Assembly (NCBI GenBank): GCA_965218775.1 | Contig: CBDCLS010000005.1 | Location: forward strand, 1,240,001-1,304,000 | DNA length: 64,000 bases | DNA from: CAUZIZ01 sp965218775 | GTDB lineage: Bacteria; Acidobacteriota; UBA6911; RPQK01; JAJDTT01 | Reading direction: 5' to 3' | Shown here: one piece after another, positions 45,368-54,931 of the stretch | Layout: each line of letters begins with the position of its first letter | How positions within the stretch are numbered: position 1 is the first letter of the stretch | Program-made: the position numbers and the translations under genes | The notes under the pieces: model-generated | The model's input: only the letters and a program-made list of their open reading frames with translations | The model's database searches: none | What the model was told of the DNA's origin: nothing

Positions 45368-46516
45368 ATGACTGCGACCACCCTGTTCGTCACCGGCATG
45401 CAGCGCTCCGGTACCACTCTGCTCGATAAGCTTCTTTGCAGCCATCCTCGCATCTGCCTGCTTTCACAGCCCTTCCCGCTGCTCTTCGTCGAGGCCAAGA
45501 GAGGGTTTCTGGCCGCCATCGGAGAGCCACGAGTCCGGTATCCCCTCGGCCCTCTCTTCCTGGAAAACCGCTACCAAGTGGAAGACCTTTCCAGTTATTT
45601 GGGGCGGTATCGGATCGATGGCGAGACTCTGTTGACCTGGTTCGAGTCGATGGCCGAGTTCAGCGGCCAATATACGCGCTTCGCCCGGGACGGGGTTCGG
45701 TCGGTTGTTGACGGGCACTCCCCCGGCGCTTTCGCCTCGACCATCGCCCAATTGTATCGGGGATTCGCCTCAAAATCCGCCGATCTGTTCGGAGGCAAGG
45801 AAACGATCTGCGAGGAGTTCCTACCTCACTTTCTCGACGAAGGCTGGAAGTGCTTGATCGTCCTTCGCGATCCACGCGATACCCTGGCGTCCTTGAACTA
45901 CGGTCGAGGGCCCGAATACTCCGGGAGGTTGAAGCCGACCCTTTTCAACCTGCGCAACTGGCGCAAGAGCGTTGCTTTCGCGCTTCACCTTGAAAGAAAC
46001 CCCAATTTCGCCTGGGTACGCTACGAAGATCTGGTTGCCCGGCCCGTCCGCTGCCTGAACAGGATTGCGAAGACACTGGGGGTTGCTCTCTTCAACGCGG
46101 AACATTTCGCCGAGGGGATCAGGGATCAGAGTGGAGATGTCTGGGAGGGGAACTCCTCTCACACCCGGCGAGTGGGCATCGACAAGAGCTCGATCGGGTC
46201 CCACAAGAAGCTTTTGCCCGAGGAGGTCAGAGACTACGTCGAGGCCACCTGTTTTGCGGAAATGCGTTCGCTGGGCTACGAGGTTTCGATCAGCTGGGCC
46301 GAAGTCACTCGGATCATCAGCTCGTTCAAGGATCCCTATCGGATCGCCCGTAAAGAGTTGCTGTCCTACGTTGATGAGCCGTCCAGAGTCGACGAGGAAC
46401 TGGAACGTGTCAGATTGCTGCGCCGGCCGGCAACCCGGCTGACGCGTCCCTATTTTCTCTTCCGGGACGTTCACGAGACGCTGCGCAGGAAGGGCCTCCC
46501 CGATGGTGATGTTTGA
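45368..46516 (+). CDS. sulfotransferase family protein
   Basis: The 382-residue protein has the PAPS-binding loop TLFVTGMQRSGTTLLDKLL at the N-terminus (5'-phosphosulfate binding) and the 3'-phosphate motif LIVLRDPRDTLASLNYGRG. It should transfer sulfate from PAPS to a carbohydrate or other alcohol. It overlaps the next gene by 14 bases. It is one of the few intact genes of this locus. Confidence 0.88.
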   Translation: MTATTLFVTGMQRSGTTLLDKLLCSHPRICLLSQPFPLLFVEAKRGFLAAIGEPRVRYPLGPLFLENRYQVEDLSSYLGRYRIDGETLLTWFESMAEFSGQYTRFARDGVRSVVDGHSPGAFASTIAQLYRGFASKSADLFGGKETICEEFLPHFLDEGWKCLIVLRDPRDTLASLNYGRGPEYSGRLKPTLFNLRNWRKSVAFALHLERNPNFAWVRYEDLVARPVRCLNRIAKTLGVALFNAEHFAEGIRDQSGDVWEGNSSHTRRVGIDKSSIGSHKKLLPEEVRDYVEATCFAEMRSLGYEVSISWAEVTRIISSFKDPYRIARKELLSYVDEPSRVDEELERVRLLRRPATRLTRPYFLFRDVHETLRRKGLPDGDV

Positions 46517-47462
46517 AGCCAGGGCCACTTCCGTCCTCTACAACCTGTTGCTTTCGCGCGGCGACGATCGTCCTTTCCTGCTGCCCGCCAACGTCTGCCC
46601 CATCGTGCCCATCGCCTTCCTCAAAGCCCGACGCCGATTCGAATTCATCGATATCTGCCGGAACGACTTCGTCATGGACCGGGACAGGTGCTTGGAGCTC
46701 CTGCGCCGGGATCCGGGTGGGTACGGGGGAATCCTTTTCGTGCGGGCCTACGGAGCAGACGGCGATGAGGCGCATTTCTTCCAAACCCTCAAGGAGGTCA
46801 GCCCCGATCTCCTACTGATCGACGACAAGTGCCTGTGCCGTCCGGATAGCGACGGACGCCGCCTGGAGCCGTGTGCCGACGTCTCATTGTTCAGCACGGG
46901 CTATGCCAAGCACGTCGACCTGGGATTGGGCGGTTTCGCACACTTGGGCGCCCATGTTCCCTATCGAAGGCAGAGTGGAAGATACCGCCCCGCCGCTCTT
47001 GAAGAAATCACCCGCCGATACAAGACAGCAGCCGCTGAGGGATTGCCCTTTCAGGGAGGCGCGGAGGATTGGCTGGAACTTTCCAGGCCGGCCTTGGAAT
47101 GGAAGGCCTACCGAGAGAAAGTCTTGAAAGGCTTGAAGAGTTCCAATGAGATCAAATGCCGACTGGGGGCCTTGTATGCTCAGCGCCTGCCCGATGAGGT
47201 CCAGCTTCCGCCGCGTTTTCAGACCTGGCGATTCAACATCGTCGTGCCTCGGCCTGCTCGGTTGCTGCAAAGCCTCTTCGGGGAGGGTCTCTTTGCCGGG
47301 CGGCACTTCGCTTCGCTGGGCGGAGTTTTCTGCGAAGATCGTTTCCCGCAAGCCGAGAGACTTCAGTCGGGAATCGTGAACCTTTTCAACGACAGGTACT
47401 ACGACGACGAAAAAGCCGAGCGGACAGCCGACGCGGTCCTCAGACACTTGTCGGCGCTGTAG
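46503..47462 (+). CDS. DegT/DnrJ/EryC1-like PLP aminotransferase-fold protein
   Basis: The 319-residue protein follows the DegT layout: PFLLPANVCPIVPIAFLKAR at the N-terminus, LLLIDDKCLC in the cofactor region and SLFSTGYAKHVDLGLGGFAH, in which the lysine fits the PLP-binding position. It is shorter than usual DegT enzymes (about 370), with a reduced C-terminal part. It is coupled to the sulfotransferase gene. Substrate unknown, probably an amino-sugar precursor or a glycan subunit. Confidence 0.7.
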   Translation: MVMFEARATSVLYNLLLSRGDDRPFLLPANVCPIVPIAFLKARRRFEFIDICRNDFVMDRDRCLELLRRDPGGYGGILFVRAYGADGDEAHFFQTLKEVSPDLLLIDDKCLCRPDSDGRRLEPCADVSLFSTGYAKHVDLGLGGFAHLGAHVPYRRQSGRYRPAALEEITRRYKTAAAEGLPFQGGAEDWLELSRPALEWKAYREKVLKGLKSSNEIKCRLGALYAQRLPDEVQLPPRFQTWRFNIVVPRPARLLQSLFGEGLFAGRHFASLGGVFCEDRFPQAERLQSGIVNLFNDRYYDDEKAERTADAVLRHLSAL

Positions 47463-47484
47463 GCCGAACTTCGGCACCCAAACC

Positions 47485-47516
47485 AGAAAGGGCGAGCAGC
47501 TTTGCTCGCCCTTTCT
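47485..47516. terminator. bidirectional intrinsic terminator
   Basis: A perfect 14-bp stem AGAAAGGGCGAGCA with a GCTT loop lies between the convergent ends of the DegT-like gene and the fibre-like gene. It has A-rich and T-rich sides, so it can serve both directions. Confidence 0.85.
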
Positions 47517-48612
47517 AGTTGTCGAGTAGCGGTCGGACTACTACTGCTTTTTGGTGAGGAGCACTTCGAGGCGAGCCAAGCGGTCCTGCATCTTGGCGAA
47601 CTCACTCTCCTTGGTGCTCAGCCGGTTGTGGAGCTGCTCGATATAGACGTGGGCCTTCTCGAGTTCCTCCAATATCCCGACCTGATCGTCGGCCAGTCTG
47701 AAGACGGCGCGGCCATCTTCGGCGTACTCACCGGGACCGACGGCGGGAAGATGCTTTTTGTCCCACATCGTTTTGGCATGACTTTCGATCGACTCGAGGT
47801 TGTAGTCCTCGTCGAAGACGAAGTCGGGGTGAACCGTGCCGGCCGAGAAATGAACGACGTTCCCGGTACCATCGATCTCCAGTCTATTTGCACCGTTGGT
47901 GCCCAAGATCAGGGAGGTATTGTTGAGCGTACCTATGACTAGCCCATTCCCACCGTTATGGTGAATCTCACTCCAACTTCCAAGAGTCTCGCCGAACCGT
48001 ACAAGCGTCCTCTGGGAGGCATGGGAAATGACATTCGTCGTGATGCCGCCGTTCGCCAGGGTCCGCACTACGCTTGCCGCACTTGTGCCGGCGGCGTTAG
48101 TGTTTTCGACCTCTAAAATGGTGTTCGAGTCATCCGTTCTTTGGAGCTCCATATCTGTGCTCGGCGACGTCGTCCCCATACCGATATCCCCAGTGCTTCC
48201 CTCGATGGTGAGAGCGTTGCTGGGTGCAGCAGGAAAAATCCGGAACGGCAGCGTGCTGCCGTTGGTGGCGTCGCGGATGAAGAAGTTGGCCTCGTTTCCG
48301 GCTAGGTCCCAGGTCTGGGGAGTGAATCCGCTGGAGCCGTCCTGCTCCAGGCGGAGCGTGGGCGTGTTGCCGCTCTTGATGTGGATGTCGGTAACTGGCG
48401 TTGAAGTTCCCAGGCCGAGGCGGCCGCCGTCGTCGACATACAGCGAGTGGCTGGGGGCGCCGGCTTCGATGGTGAAGGGCGTCCGTCCGCCGTCGATGTC
48501 GTCGATCGAAAACTTGTTTTGCCCCCCGTTGGAGGAGTCGTTGAAGGTGATCTGCCAGTCTCTGCTGGGAAAGCTGGCCGAGGAACTGGTGTCCTGAGCT
48601 TTGATGCGCAGG

Positions 48613-49928
48613 CAGTAGTGTCCCAGCGTTAGTCGAATAATATCAACTGTTTATGAATGTCACTATTCTGAGTAATGTAGTCCATGTCCTGAAAGGCCTG
48701 TAAAATGGGGGTTTTCTCGAAGAGCGAGACGCTCAGGACCTGGAGAATTGTGTAGAGCGGCAACTCGAGATAGAGACGCTTGCGAATGATGGCGATGAGC
48801 AGGTAGGTGCTGAGGGCGATCCAGATTTGTGTTTTCACGGCATTGGGACTGGTGCCGTAAAAGGCCTTGATGCGGAGATGCTGTTTGATCCATTTGAAGA
48901 ACAGTTCGATCTGCCAGCGGAGCTTGTAGAGCTGGGCAATGGTCAGAGCGGGAGAAGCAAAGTCGTTGGTGAGGAATACGAGCCGCAGGTCGGTGGTGAC
49001 GTCGAAGAACTTGATACGACGCAAAGGTTCGGGGTAGGCCTTGGCCGGATAGAAGGTGCTCAGCAGGACAGTTTGGTCGCAGACTAGTCCGGTCGTTCTG
49101 TCCACCGCATGGGAGTAGCGGCGGCGGAACTTGAAGTTGGCCTTGGCGCGGGTCACGAACAACGACCGAGCGGTATGGAGTCGGTACAGGCGCCCGAAAT
49201 CCAGGTATCCGCGATCCATGATGTAGTAGGCACCGGGACAAGGCATCAGGTGGTCCAAGGCGTTGACATCGTGCAGTTTCCCGTCCGAGATCAGAACAAA
49301 TTCGGGAATGGCGCCGTGCAGGTTGAGTAAGGTATGCAGTTTGATCGCCCCCTTGGTGCGGCGGAAGCGCGCCCAGGGGAAGACCGAGAGGCACAGGTCG
49401 ATGGTCGTGGAATCCAAGGCATAGACGGTCGCGTCCAGGTCGACTCCCAGGTCCTCGTCGGTGTAAAGGCTGCGCGCTTCGGCGATGAGCACTTCGGCAA
49501 ACTCGGCATAGATGCGCCAGTCTCGCCTCTCGTTGGCATTGGACAGATTGTTGCGGGAGACCGTGGAGCGAATGCCCATGTGGAAGAGCTTGGATCTCAT
49601 GGCCCGTAGGCAGGCTTCGATATCGCGCAAGCTCTCGCGATAGGTCAACTGCGCAAATGCCATGACCCGGTAATGGTCGGCACAACGGAATGACTTGACC
49701 TTGTAGTCGCCTCGGTAGTGCTGAACAATGCGATGAAAACGATGCCAGGGAAGATGCCGCATCACCTGAGAAAAGATCGTCGTGCCCGTGTACATGCCCG
49801 CCCTCCTTATGAACTGAAGGGCGTGAGCATACACTCACTTTCAAGTCGGAAACACCTATTATCTTCTCTAACATATTGCTCATTAATACTTTACAGAGAT
49901 TAGAGTCCCAAACGTTGGGACACTACTG
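48613..49928 (-). mobile_element. IS4-family insertion sequence
   Basis: A 1316-bp element with ends CAGTAGTGTCCCA and the complement, flanked by the 9-bp duplication ATGCGCAGG at 48604-48612 and 49929-49937. It carries one intact transposase and interrupts the fibre-like gene. Confidence 0.92.
48629..49795 (-). CDS. IS4-family transposase
   Basis: The 388-residue protein starts MYTGTTIFSQVMRHLP after a GGAGG site; an open frame 13 codons longer exists upstream. It has an N-terminal DUF4372-like part, ALDSTTIDLCLSVFPWARFR (first Asp), YYIMDRGYLDFGRLYRLH (second Asp) and the YREK region YKLRWQIELFFKWIKQHLRIK. It appears complete. Confidence 0.93.
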   Translation of the reverse strand: MYTGTTIFSQVMRHLPWHRFHRIVQHYRGDYKVKSFRCADHYRVMAFAQLTYRESLRDIEACLRAMRSKLFHMGIRSTVSRNNLSNANERRDWRIYAEFAEVLIAEARSLYTDEDLGVDLDATVYALDSTTIDLCLSVFPWARFRRTKGAIKLHTLLNLHGAIPEFVLISDGKLHDVNALDHLMPCPGAYYIMDRGYLDFGRLYRLHTARSLFVTRAKANFKFRRRYSHAVDRTTGLVCDQTVLLSTFYPAKAYPEPLRRIKFFDVTTDLRLVFLTNDFASPALTIAQLYKLRWQIELFFKWIKQHLRIKAFYGTSPNAVKTQIWIALSTYLLIAIIRKRLYLELPLYTILQVLSVSLFEKTPILQAFQDMDYITQNSDIHKQLILFD

Positions 49929-50697
49929 ATGCGCAGGTTGTTCTCTTTGAGGCGGAGCGTGTCGAACCCGAAGGATTCTCCGTTGACGCAGTCAAGTCCG
50001 ATACAGACGCTGCCGTCCACGATGAGATCATCGAGAATGACCTGGTCGTAGCTGACGTCAGGACCCTTGGGCCCGCGAGAGGCCTTCAACCCCGCGCCGC
50101 CTTCTTCGTCGGAGTCAACTATCGCTAGGCCACCGCTTATGGTGAAGTGTCCGGACTGAGGCTCAGTCCCGACTTCCTGCTGCTGCGATGGAGTAGCCAC
50201 CAGCTCATAGTTGTAGCTTCCATCGGGAAGCGGGTTCCCACCTCCGTCCTCCAGCTCGAAGCTCAACGCAGCGCCATCGGATTCCACTTCGTACATGGCA
50301 CCATCAGGGCCGGAGACCCTCAAGGTCAACGCCTCGTACTCGGCCAGAGGCTCGAAGGAAATGGCTCCACTCGAGACCTGCTCCTCAGCCAACGACCCGC
50401 CAGCTACAAGTGGTTGGAAAGACACGACCGAAAGCAACAAACCAACGATAACAGTGAAAATCTTCCTCATGGACTTAGACTCCCTTCCTTACCCTTAGAG
50501 TTATGATAGGCAGGTAATTTAACCCATCATCCAGAGAATGTCAACATCCAAACAGCCGAAAAACTGCAAAAAAAAATCGAGCCCTGGCTGCTCTAAATAA
50601 GGTAGATACCTAGCAGAGTCGGTGAGTGTCCGGGTTGACCAAATCCAGTCGTCACTTTTTCGTCGTGCACCCAGGGCGAGCCCAAAGGCCAATCATT

Positions 50698-51249
50698 TCA
50701 CTTGGTTTTCGGCGGCGCAATGGGCTGCACTTCGCAGAGTAGAAGCAGGTGGCTTTCGAGCGCCCGATAGCCCATCAGAATCCCACCAACGATCGCAATT
50801 CCTAGACCGACAAAGGGGTACTCTTCGACCAGAGAAATCGCCAAAAGCGAAACCAACAACCACAGCAGCGCAGGGGTTCCGGCAGAGGGGTGAAACCATC
50901 CCCGGAACTGTCCTGCTTCAATAACGCCAGATCTCCTCAAAACGGCCGCAGACAAAGCCGTGGCAACCCAGAAGAAGATGCCGAGTTTAGCCCCCAGGGA
51001 AATGGCATCGGTCATCTGATACGGGAACTGGGCGAATAGCCCCCAAGCCAATCCGGCGGCAATCAAGCGGCAATCGGGATCGGGAGAACGCCTCCAAACC
51101 AACAGTAGGAGCCGAAGCAGGCTGGTCCACAGCGCCACATAGGCCACCATCCCTGGAATCCCCAGGTCGACGCCAACCTGCAACAAATGGTTGTGGGCGC
51201 TGGCGACGTCTTCGCTATGCGTGAACACTACTGTCCGGTTAAAAGTCAA
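50698..51249 (-). pseudogene. O-antigen ligase/polymerase family remnant (C-terminal part)
   Basis: About 175 residues show EDVASAHNHLLQVGVDLGIP, which is the conserved periplasmic-loop histidine region of Wzy/WaaL-type proteins, followed by membrane segments (GMVAYVALWTSLLRLLLLVW, LGIFFWVATALSAAVL, LLWLLVSLLAISLV). The N-terminal membrane part is missing; homology fades at about 51240 where repeat-rich sequence begins. Confidence 0.75.
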
Positions 51250-51760
51250 ATGATATCAAGTGGTTAGCGATGTGACCTACTTGGCCTTGCAAGTCCCAAT
51301 GCCTAAGTGGTTGAAGAATCGGGATTTGCTCGAATGGGGTGATTTTGAAAATTGGCGTCAACTTCTGGAGTGATGGCGCCCTGAAGGCAGACGAAGGAGG
51401 TGAATCCTGAAGGGATTCCGTATTTCAGCCCAGGGTTTCCGAACCCTGGGTCAACGGCGTCGCCCCTGGATTCCAACCCTGAATGGGTTGCGTACAGAAG
51501 GGCAACAAGCGGGTCAGGACGCAACCCTTACAGATACTATGTAGGAGGCGGTCGAGGCCGGGCTTGGTCTTGAGCGAGGCAGATAGAGGAGACGAAGGAC
51601 GGCAGTCAAGTCCTGCGGACTGCTCCACTGCGTTACGCCCCTGCGGGTGACAGCCATCCTCCGTCTCCTCTTGAAAGCAGCGGTTCATGAAGACCAAGCC
51701 CTAGTCTGGATCTAGCGATCCGGACTGCAACCCATGGGGGAAACGATTGGCCATGACGAC
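51250..51760. repeat. intergenic stretch with CCCAGGGTT and CAACCC palindromes
   Basis: No gene is recognised. CCCAGGGTTTCCGAACCCTGGG (22 nt; positions 51424-51445) and CAACCCTGAATGGGTTGCG (51475-51493) are small hairpins. The same kind of pair occurs at 53402-53465 and, diverged, at 32260-32430. The stretch lies between the O-antigen ligase remnant and the IS110 gene. Confidence 0.6.
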
Positions 51761-51831
51761 AGAAAGGGTCCGCTTTGGTTAAGCTTTGTCAGGTTGACCA
51801 AACCTTCACTACTTTCAAAGGAGACGCAGAC

Positions 51832-52986
51832 ATGACCAAAGCAAACCCTGTGCCCGAGTATAACCCCGAGGCGGTGCACTTGCACCTGGCCCTGGAGCTG
51901 TCGGCTGAGAAATGGCTGTTGGCCTTCGCCCCCAGCCTCCGAGAAAAGCCCTATCGGCGAAGTATCAACGCGGGCGACGAGCAGGCCTTGAAAGCCGCCT
52001 TGGAGGCGGCCAAAGGCCGATTCGGTCTGGCCGCCGAGACGGCGGTCCGCAGCTGTTACGAAGCGGGCCGGGACGGTTTCTGGGTGCACCGGTGGCTGCA
52101 GTGCCAGGGGGTGGAGAATCAAATCATCGACTCGTCCTCGATCGAAGTTCCGCGCCGGGCCCGGCGGGCCAAGAGCGACGGCATCGACGTGGGCCAACTC
52201 TTGCGTCTGCTGGTGCGTTACCACCTGGGGGAGGAGAAGGTCTTCTCGAGTTTGCGGGTTCCCACCCCCGAACAGGAAGATGACCGCCATCTGCATCGCA
52301 GCCTCAAAGGGCTCAAGAACGCTCGGACTCGGGTCGTCAACCGAATCCGAGGGCTGCTCGCCACCCAGGGGATCCGTCTGCCCCAGATCAGTCGGGGCTT
52401 GCGGGAGCAGCTGCAGGAGCTGCGCGATTGGCAGCAGCAACCGCTGCGCGAGGGCCTACGCAAACGACTCGCAGAATCGTCTCGACAGTTGGACTACGTC
52501 GAGGGGGAAATCGATCAGATCGAGATTCAGCGGCGGCAGTGGCTTCGCCACAGCGAGCGGGAGAGCATCCGCGGGGTTCGCCATCTGATGCGGCTCAAGG
52601 CGGTGGGCTTACAGAGCTCCTGGATTCTCGAACATGAGCTCTTCGCTTGGCGGCAGATCCAAACCCCCAAATCGCTGGGAGCCCTGGTGGGATTGGTGCC
52701 CTCTCCCTACCAAAGCGGGGACGTCAGTCGCGAACAGGGTATCAGTAAGTCCGGGATCTGCTGGGTGCGTTCGGTCGCCGTGGAACTGGGTTGGATGTGG
52801 GTTCGCTACCAGCCCCAGAGTGAGCTCACTCAGTGGTTTGTCCGACGCTTCGCCGCGGGCGGCGTCCGCGCTCGAAAGGTGGGCATCGTGGCGCTGACCA
52901 GACGGCTGCTGATTCAGCTCTGGCGCTACCGCCAATATGGAGTGATTCCGCCGGGAGCGGTTTTGAAGACGGACCTGCGGTTCTAG
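51832..52986 (+). CDS. IS110-family transposase
   Basis: The 384-residue protein starts MTKANPVPEYNPEAV after a GGAG site. It has a DEDD-type N-terminal domain (HLALELSAEKWLLAF, then AETAVRSCYEAGRDGFWVHR and RRAKSDGIDVGQLLRLL) and a C-terminal Transposase_20 domain (LMRLKAVGLQSSWILEHELF, GLVPSPYQSGDVSREQGISK) with the serine in QSGD. The first acidic position is Glu in LALELS rather than the usual Asp. It appears intact. IS110 elements have no terminal inverted repeats and use a non-coding bridge RNA. Confidence 0.92.
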   Translation: MTKANPVPEYNPEAVHLHLALELSAEKWLLAFAPSLREKPYRRSINAGDEQALKAALEAAKGRFGLAAETAVRSCYEAGRDGFWVHRWLQCQGVENQIIDSSSIEVPRRARRAKSDGIDVGQLLRLLVRYHLGEEKVFSSLRVPTPEQEDDRHLHRSLKGLKNARTRVVNRIRGLLATQGIRLPQISRGLREQLQELRDWQQQPLREGLRKRLAESSRQLDYVEGEIDQIEIQRRQWLRHSERESIRGVRHLMRLKAVGLQSSWILEHELFAWRQIQTPKSLGALVGLVPSPYQSGDVSREQGISKSGICWVRSVAVELGWMWVRYQPQSELTQWFVRRFAAGGVRARKVGIVALTRRLLIQLWRYRQYGVIPPGAVLKTDLRF

Positions 52987-53375
52987 GTCGATCACATCCT
53001 GGACCGTCCAGCAAAAGGAAGGAGGCAAACCGAACCGATTCACCGCTACGATCGTTCGCCGGTTTTCGGCGGCCCGTTGAACAACCCGGGTGGCACCGAC
53101 CACCGTCTTACAGAGGGGGTCGCTGAAAGGCAACCGTTGGCAACAGTCGTCCTACTGGACGTAAACAGTATCGCGTGTCGCTCCGAGAGACCGACACGAA
53201 TAGGAGGTGGTCTTCTCCCCAGCGGGGAGGACGGAAGAATCACCCAACGGCCGACGCGATGATAGCTCTGAGCCGATTCCGACAACCGCGCTTATGGACT
53301 CCCTCGGGAGGAAAGGAGAAGTGTGCCCGGATCGAGCCTGAAAAATTTAGTGCTTGACAAAAGCGGTCTCATAGG
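52987..53375 (+). other. IS110 downstream non-coding region, candidate bridge RNA
   Basis: About 390 non-coding bases follow the transposase. Several hairpins can be formed, for example CTTCTCCCCAGCGGGGAGGAC (21 nt; 53213-53233) and GTCGCTCCGAGAGACCGAC. Near the end stands GTGCTTGACAAAAGCGG, a likely right terminus. In IS110-family elements the non-coding end encodes the bridge RNA; whether it is upstream or downstream depends on subgroup, so this is inference. Confidence 0.45.
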
Positions 53376-53394
53376 AGGAGGAGGAGGGTTGATT

Positions 53395-53545
53395 TCAGAA
53401 AGAGGGAACCGACGACCCAGGGTTGGGAAACCCTGGGCTGGAAGACGCAATCCCGTTGGGATTGACCTCGCTTGGTTTCGATAAAACCCATTTCCGAGCC
53501 CTCGATCCCAATAGGGGCAAAGGCAAGGGCACGGGCGAAGGCGGT
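53395..53545. repeat. CCCAGGGTT hairpin and GGGCACGGG repeats
   Basis: CCCAGGGTTGGGAAACCCTGGG (22 nt; 53404-53425) and CAATCCCGTTGGGATTG (53447-53463) are hairpins like those at 51424-51493. GGGGCAAAGGCAAGGGCACG (53514-53533) is a diverged copy of the dispersed word at 5762-5774 and 16793-16823. Confidence 0.6.
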
Positions 53546-53550
53546 GCGGG

Positions 53551-54018
53551 CTAGGACAGGGGTTGGATGAAGTGGATCTGCCGAGCCACCTCCGTGAAGC
53601 CCATCCTGGGGTAGAGCTCCGCACCGACTTGATTCTGCTCCAAGGTGGCGATTCTGGCGTGGAGCATGCCTGACTGCTTCAGGTAGGCGAGCGCGGTTTC
53701 CAGGAGCTGTCTTCCAATCCCTCGTCGCTGGAACCGTGGATCGACGGCCATATTGGGGATGTCGCCGATTTTCGTCTTCGAGTTGATGTCAGTCGTTACA
53801 TACCCGGCGATCTCCCCGTCTACTTCGGCGACGAAAATCCCTTCAGCGTTTCGATTCACATCATGATTGATGTGTACCTTCTTCCGCTCCTTCCAATCGA
53901 CACCTGCAATGACGCCAAACCTGTCTTCGATGTTCTTATCGATCGAGACATGCTCGAAACAGACGGCTGTGATCTCGCGGAGTGTCTCCAGATCTGAGTC
54001 GCGATACTTCCGAATCAC
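53551..54018 (-). CDS. GNAT family N-acetyltransferase
   Basis: The 155-residue protein is a compact GNAT. It has MIRKYRDSDLETLREITAVC at the N-terminus, GYVTTDINSKTKIGDIPNMA and the acetyl-CoA loop VDPRFQRRGIGRQLLETALA, then LYPRMGFTEVAR. Substrate unknown; RimI-like proteins are the nearest in shape. It lies 19 bases downstream of the aldolase gene in the same direction. Confidence 0.9.
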   Translation of the reverse strand: MIRKYRDSDLETLREITAVCFEHVSIDKNIEDRFGVIAGVDWKERKKVHINHDVNRNAEGIFVAEVDGEIAGYVTTDINSKTKIGDIPNMAVDPRFQRRGIGRQLLETALAYLKQSGMLHARIATLEQNQVGAELYPRMGFTEVARQIHFIQPLS

Positions 54019-54037
54019 GAATTTATCCTGAGGGGCT

Positions 54038-54916
54038 TCAAGGCCCTTTCTCCAGCTCTCGGAGCTTCGTCAGGTCCGCCTCCAGCCCTACTTTGCCGTA
54101 ACCTGCCAGATTCCCAATGGCGATGAAGCGATAGCCTTGATTGTAGGCTCGATAACAATCGTCGAAGCCAAAAAAGGTGATGCCACTGGCCTTTCCGGCC
54201 TTCTCGACACGACCTGGAAACTCTTCCAGGAATTTCTGGACCTCCGGATGACCGATATTCCCCATCTGGCCCAAGGCCGCGGAGCTGTCTAGCGGACCTG
54301 CGAAGACGACATCGACCCCCTCTACCTCGGCAATTGCCTCGACATTGTCGATGCCCTCCGGGGTCTCAACTTGCACGATCACGCAGGTTTCATCATTGGC
54401 TACCGGTAGATACTCGTCATAGGAAACGTCCAGATAGAAATTCCATAGGGGGGAAATCCCTCGTGTGCCCTGGGGAGGGTATTTGGCATATTCAACCGCC
54501 AGGCGGGCTTCTTCGGCTGTATTCACTTGCGGCACCATGATGGTGTTGGCCCCAACGTCGAGCGCCTTCTTGATTAGCTGGGGATCAAGACCGGCAACCC
54601 GAACCACCGTGCTGCGCCCCTGCAATCGGCACAGGATCGGGATCCACTTGATCTTGTCGGCCCCGTAAGGCCGATGCTCGGTGTCCACCCAGAGAAAGTC
54701 GGCACCAGCATCGAGAGTCAACTTGGCCAACAATTCTGAAGCGTCGACAAGGGAGGCCCCCCATGCGGTCCCACCCTCCGAAAGAATCTTCTTTACATTG
54801 TTCTCGAGTCTGTTCGTCTTTTCCGGCTGCAGCACGGGAGGCCTCCATTTCACAAATTGTCGATTGCTCTCGAAGTAGGCGGCAGCCACTATAAAGAATC
54901 CACTCAGGGCCTGCAA
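54038..54916 (-). CDS. HpcH/HpaI aldolase/citrate lyase family protein
   Basis: The 292-residue protein has WGASLVDASELLAKLTLDAG, DFLWVDTEHRPYGADK, TVVRVAGLDPQLIKKALDVG with the active-site arginine, NTIMVPQVNTAEEARLAVE and VIVQVETPEGIDNVEAIAEV with the metal-binding Glu. These are class II pyruvate aldolases such as 2-oxo-3-deoxy acid aldolases. The N-terminal 37 residues are not part of the family fold, so the real start may be nearer NRLENNVKKIL. Substrate unknown. Confidence 0.88.
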   Translation of the reverse strand: MQALSGFFIVAAAYFESNRQFVKWRPPVLQPEKTNRLENNVKKILSEGGTAWGASLVDASELLAKLTLDAGADFLWVDTEHRPYGADKIKWIPILCRLQGRSTVVRVAGLDPQLIKKALDVGANTIMVPQVNTAEEARLAVEYAKYPPQGTRGISPLWNFYLDVSYDEYLPVANDETCVIVQVETPEGIDNVEAIAEVEGVDVVFAGPLDSSAALGQMGNIGHPEVQKFLEEFPGRVEKAGKASGITFFGFDDCYRAYNQGYRFIAIGNLAGYGKVGLEADLTKLRELEKGP

Positions 54917-54931
54917 GGCGACTTTGCGAAC

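Larger units (their letters stand above)
47541..50470 (-). pseudogene. secreted fibre-like protein, split by an IS4-family element
   Basis: Coding parts are 50470-49929 and 48603-47541. Removing the IS and one 9-bp duplication restores a 534-residue frame across ENNLRIKAQDTSSSASFP. The N-terminus is a signal peptide (MRKIFTVIVGLLLSVVSFQP). The middle has DWQITFNDSSNGGQNKFSID, TPTLRLEQDGSSGFTPQTWD and VDDGGRLGLGTSTP, like phage-tail or adhesin fibres with repeated LRLE and GLGT motifs. The C-terminus is a coiled coil (VGILEELEKAHVYIEQLHNR). Role unknown, probably cell-surface. Confidence 0.85.
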
